Below are positions 5,712-7,457 of a stretch of 7,457 nucleotides of DNA, one piece after another. Origin of the DNA: DASUBV01 sp035763085 (GTDB taxonomy: Bacteria; Actinomycetota; Actinomycetes; Streptosporangiales; Streptosporangiaceae); NCBI GenBank assembly GCA_035763085.1, contig DASUBV010000335.1, forward strand, positions 1-7,457. The letters run 5' to 3'. The notes beneath the pieces were generated by a model, which had not been told where the DNA came from, ran no database searches, and was given only the letters and a program-made list of their open reading frames with translations. How positions within the stretch are numbered: position 1 is the first letter of the stretch; each line of letters starts with the position of its first letter. The position numbers were made by a program, and so were the translations under genes.

Positions 5712-6482
5712 ATGCCGGCCGTCCAGTTCGATGCGGCGATGTCGCGCCGGGTCGAAGTCACGTACACCACTCCGGAGGTCGCCGGGCAGCGCCGCATCAT
5801 CATCGGCGCGCTGTCGCTGCAGCCAGGTGAGCGAGTCCTGGACATCGGCTCGGGGCCGGGCTTCCTGTCCTGTGAGATGGCGGCGGCCGTCGGGGCGTCC
5901 GGCTCGGTCACCGGCCTGGACTCCAGCGAGCACATGCTGATGCTGGCGGCCGGGCGGCAGGCCCCCGCCCACGTCAGCTTCCGGCCCGGCGAGGCGACCA
6001 GCCTGCCCGTCGAGGACGGCGCGTACGACGTCGTCACCTCGACGCAGGTGTATGAGTACGTCGCCGACATGCCGCGCGCGCTGGCCGAGGTGCGGCGCGT
6101 GCTGCGCCCCGGCGGGCGGCTGCTGATCATGGACACCGACTGGGACTCCGTGGTGTGGGCGTCCTCCGACGACGACCGCATGCGCCGCGTGCTGAGCGCC
6201 TGGGACGACCACCTCGTTGACCCGCACCTGCCGCGCCGGCTCGCCGGGCTGCTGGCCGACGCGGGGCTGCAGGTCACCGACTGCCAGGTGGTCCCGCTGC
6301 TGAACACCAGCTGCTCCGAGAACAGCTACAGCGCGTCGATGATCGGCATGATCAGCGAGTTCGTCCCCGGCCACGGCGGCATCACGCCCGACGAGGCGGC
6401 CGCATGGGCGGATGACCTGATCAGCCTCGGCCGGGACTATTTCTTCAGCCTCAACCGCTACCTGTTCCTGGCCTCTGCCTAG
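5712..6482 (+). CDS. Class I SAM-dependent methyltransferase (Methyltransf_11/UbiE-like)
   Basis: The 256-residue protein has a Rossmann-fold methyltransferase core. The SAM-binding motif I is VLDIGSGPG (42-50), followed by the acidic loop GLDSSEHML (68-76). LPVEDGAYDVVTSTQVYEYV (98-117) covers motif II, and LRPGGRLLIMDTDWD (131-145) is the post-motif strand. The C-terminal part carries PLLNTSCSENSYSASMIGM and ends in a DYFFSLNRYLFLA block that probably forms the substrate lid. The length is normal for a free-standing enzyme of this type. The start is secure: GGGAGGA stands about five bases before the ATG, and the SD with its spacer reads as the palindrome GGAGGACCTCC. The substrate cannot be deduced; small-molecule methylation is the usual role. 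It has no signal peptide and appears monocistronic, as a decayed opposite-strand gene lies immediately downstream. Confidence 0.9.
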   Translation: MPAVQFDAAMSRRVEVTYTTPEVAGQRRIIIGALSLQPGERVLDIGSGPGFLSCEMAAAVGASGSVTGLDSSEHMLMLAAGRQAPAHVSFRPGEATSLPVEDGAYDVVTSTQVYEYVADMPRALAEVRRVLRPGGRLLIMDTDWDSVVWASSDDDRMRRVLSAWDDHLVDPHLPRRLAGLLADAGLQVTDCQVVPLLNTSCSENSYSASMIGMISEFVPGHGGITPDEAAAWADDLISLGRDYFFSLNRYLFLASA

Positions 6483-6773
6483 CTGTCCGGGATTCCTGCC
6501 AGGAGAGCGCAGCTCGCGACGCCAGCGTGTAAACGATGGCGCCCGCCATGAAAATGGGCCTGTGCCCGAAATGGCCGCCCGGGGAATCAGGGCGGCCAGG
6601 GCCACGGCGCAGGCGCTCACCAGCCATTCAGGCCCGCAGGCGAAAGACGGAGCTCGCACTGCATGGGCCGGCCGGGCAACGCTCACGATCAGGGCATCCA
6701 GCACCATCATGACCTGAGCGGTGCACGCCACCCTCAGCGTCAGCCGCCAGGACCCTCCCGCGCAGTCCTGGCC
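6483..6773 (-). pseudogene. Remnant of a DHA2-type MFS drug-transporter gene (N-terminal part, frameshifted)
   Basis: Three minus-strand frames together recreate the start of an EmrB/QacA-like 14-helix transporter. GSWRLTLRVACTAQ then VMMVLDALIVSVA is the first helix with its VLDxxIV signature (about 6754-6675). A shifted frame gives PMQCELRLSPAGLN (about 6667-6627), which matches the usual loop before helix 2. The first frame resumes with EWLVSACAVALAALIP, the second helix. A third frame then gives GGHFGHRPIFMAGAIVYTLASRAA (about 6580-6505), matching the conserved basic loop and helix 3. The ordering is exactly that of the family. The homology stops close to the end of the methyltransferase gene, so the rest of the transporter (about 400 residues) is missing. 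No good start codon precedes it and a TGA stands at 6774-6776. This is an old, non-functional relic with several indels. Confidence 0.75.
6572..6598 (+). terminator. Strong hairpin downstream of the methyltransferase
   Basis: TGGCCGCCC (6572-6580) and GGGCGGCCA (6590-6598) form a perfect 9-bp stem with a nine-base loop, about 90 bases after the methyltransferase stop. No T-tract follows. It lies within the transporter remnant, at the junction where the reading frame of the remnant is lost. It may serve as the methyltransferase terminator today. Confidence 0.45.
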
Positions 6774-6837
6774 TCAGCCTGCCGAAAACCCGTGCTGCAA
6801 AGGGTTATTGGCCGAGCGTGGCTCCCGGCCGGAAGGC

Positions 6838-6843
6838 TATAGT
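6838..6843 (+). promoter_or_regulatory. -10-like TATAGT upstream of the beta-propeller gene
   Basis: TATAGT matches the -10 consensus at five of six positions and would start a transcript near 6850, giving a leader of roughly 37 bases that contains the inverted repeat at 6848-6877. The -35 region at the right spacing (AGCGTG) is poor. Confidence 0.4.
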
Positions 6844-6847
6844 TCTG

Positions 6848-6877
6848 CGGCGGAACCTTTGACATTCAGTTCCGCCG
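6848..6877. promoter_or_regulatory. 9-bp inverted repeat enclosing TTGACA
   Basis: CGGCGGAAC (6848-6856) and GTTCCGCCG (6869-6877) are perfectly complementary, with a 12-base spacer that holds a consensus -35 hexamer TTGACA (6859-6864). The right arm touches the G-run that forms the ribosome binding site for the GTG at 6887. It may be an operator, or a leader hairpin that hides the ribosome binding site. Confidence 0.55.
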
Positions 6878-6886
6878 GGGGGCATT

Positions 6887-7457
6887 GTGCGAGCAAAGCA
6901 AGTTGTTCCTGGAATGCGCCTTTTAGCGGGCCGCTCAGCTGGTTTTGCCATCGGCGCCGGCGCGGTACTCGCCGTTGTCGCGATGCTGCCACCGCAGGCC
7001 GGCCCGGCGCGGGCGGCCGCCAGCGCGCCCGCGCGGCCGGCGGCCGCACAGCAGCGCCTGGCGCCGGCCGCGGCGTCGCAGGGCTGGCCGGCCTACCTGT
7101 TCGGGGCCCGCCATCCGTCGGCCACGACCGGGCCGGCGACGATCACGCCGGGCAATGCCGGCAGTCTCCAGGCTGCGTGGACGTTCCAGGAGCAGCCGCC
7201 AGCGAGCAGCACCCAGCCGCCGGGCGGCTTCAGCGCGAGCCCGACGGTGGCGGACGGGATGGTCTTCATCGGCTCCCAGGACGGGGACTTCTATGCCCTG
7301 CGGGAGTCGACTGGCCAGCTCGTGTGGAAGCGCACCTTCGACTACCAGGAGCCCGGGAGAAACGGCAGGTGCAAGAACGCCCGCGGCATCGTGGCAACGG
7401 CCACCGTGGCAGCTGGCCCCCGGACGAGGAAGCCGACCGTCTACGTCGCGGGTGCCC
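6887..7457 (+). CDS. Secreted PQQ-like beta-propeller protein (partial, runs off right edge)
   Basis: The first 190 residues are present. A signal peptide spans about residues 10-45 (RLLAGRSAGF, hydrophobic AIGAGAVLAVVAML, then ARAAAS), with no lipobox cysteine, so the protein is probably exported and soluble or wall-associated. After an Ala/Pro-rich linker the mature part starts GWPAYLFGARHPS. ASPTVADGMVFIGSQDGDFY and ALRESTGQLVWKR form a typical PQQ-type propeller blade, and PTVYVAGA begins the next. Such repeats occur in quinoprotein dehydrogenases but also in many binding proteins without PQQ; only the first blade is visible, so enzymatic function cannot be claimed. GTG 6887 is chosen because a G-run lies five bases upstream; ATG 6914 in the same frame has a poor ribosome binding site but would suit transcription from the TTGACA at 6859. 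Leu13 is a TTA codon, rare in this DNA. Confidence 0.85.
   Translation, partial: MRAKQVVPGMRLLAGRSAGFAIGAGAVLAVVAMLPPQAGPARAAASAPARPAAAQQRLAPAAASQGWPAYLFGARHPSATTGPATITPGNAGSLQAAWTFQEQPPASSTQPPGGFSASPTVADGMVFIGSQDGDFYALRESTGQLVWKRTFDYQEPGRNGRCKNARGIVATATVAAGPRTRKPTVYVAGA

Noticed and set aside
5628..6731. Minus-strand frame of 367 codons spanning the methyltransferase and the gap
   Set aside because: Only its first about 50 codons are meaningful (transporter remnant); the rest is the mirror of the methyltransferase gene and has no transporter features.
6787..6806. AACCC/GGGTT dyad upstream of the beta-propeller gene
   Set aside because: Only five base pairs with a ten-base spacer, no T-tract and no clear relation to a promoter or stop codon.

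Overview
The window is very GC-rich DNA with strong third-position GC bias, typical of a high-GC actinobacterium. Supporting signs are alanine-rich secreted proteins, GTG starts, GGAGG-type ribosome binding sites and very few TTA codons. The genus cannot be fixed from the sequence.

Layout. Positions 1-720, minus strand: a small two-helix membrane protein (683-318) overlaps a PRC-barrel gene (340-64) that carries an apparent one-base frameshift; a hairpin at 40-56 follows. Positions 720-850: a promoter/operator-like AT-rich patch and a hairpin at 796-812. Positions 851-5338, minus strand: a two-gene operon. The first gene encodes a secreted subtilisin-like (S8) protease with a C-terminal tail of 13 tryptophans spaced exactly five residues apart. 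It is followed after 24 bp by a 915-residue membrane-anchored GAF-like/PAS/GGDEF/EAL protein with both cyclic-di-GMP active sites intact. Positions 5339-5711: a divergent intergenic region with a hairpin in the protease leader, a TTGCA/TGCAA dyad, a doubtful small ORF and a -10-like element. Positions 5712-6482, plus strand: a class I SAM-dependent methyltransferase. Positions 6483-6773, minus strand: a decayed N-terminal remnant of a DHA2-type (EmrB/QacA-like) MFS transporter, readable only by switching frames, with a terminator-like hairpin inside it. Positions 6887-7457, plus strand: the start of a secreted PQQ-like beta-propeller protein that runs off the right edge. A perfect 9-bp inverted repeat enclosing a TTGACA lies just upstream of it.

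How the parts may work together. The clearest unit is the protease plus c-di-GMP enzyme operon, which may couple an envelope-associated or exported protease to c-di-GMP turnover; this is inference from adjacency. The membrane protein and PRC-barrel pair may be a second small envelope unit, currently broken. The methyltransferase and the beta-propeller look like separate transcription units. The most unusual element is the strictly periodic Trp-pentad tail of the protease. The other points of note are the two broken genes, several unassigned dyads and the placement of TTA codons.
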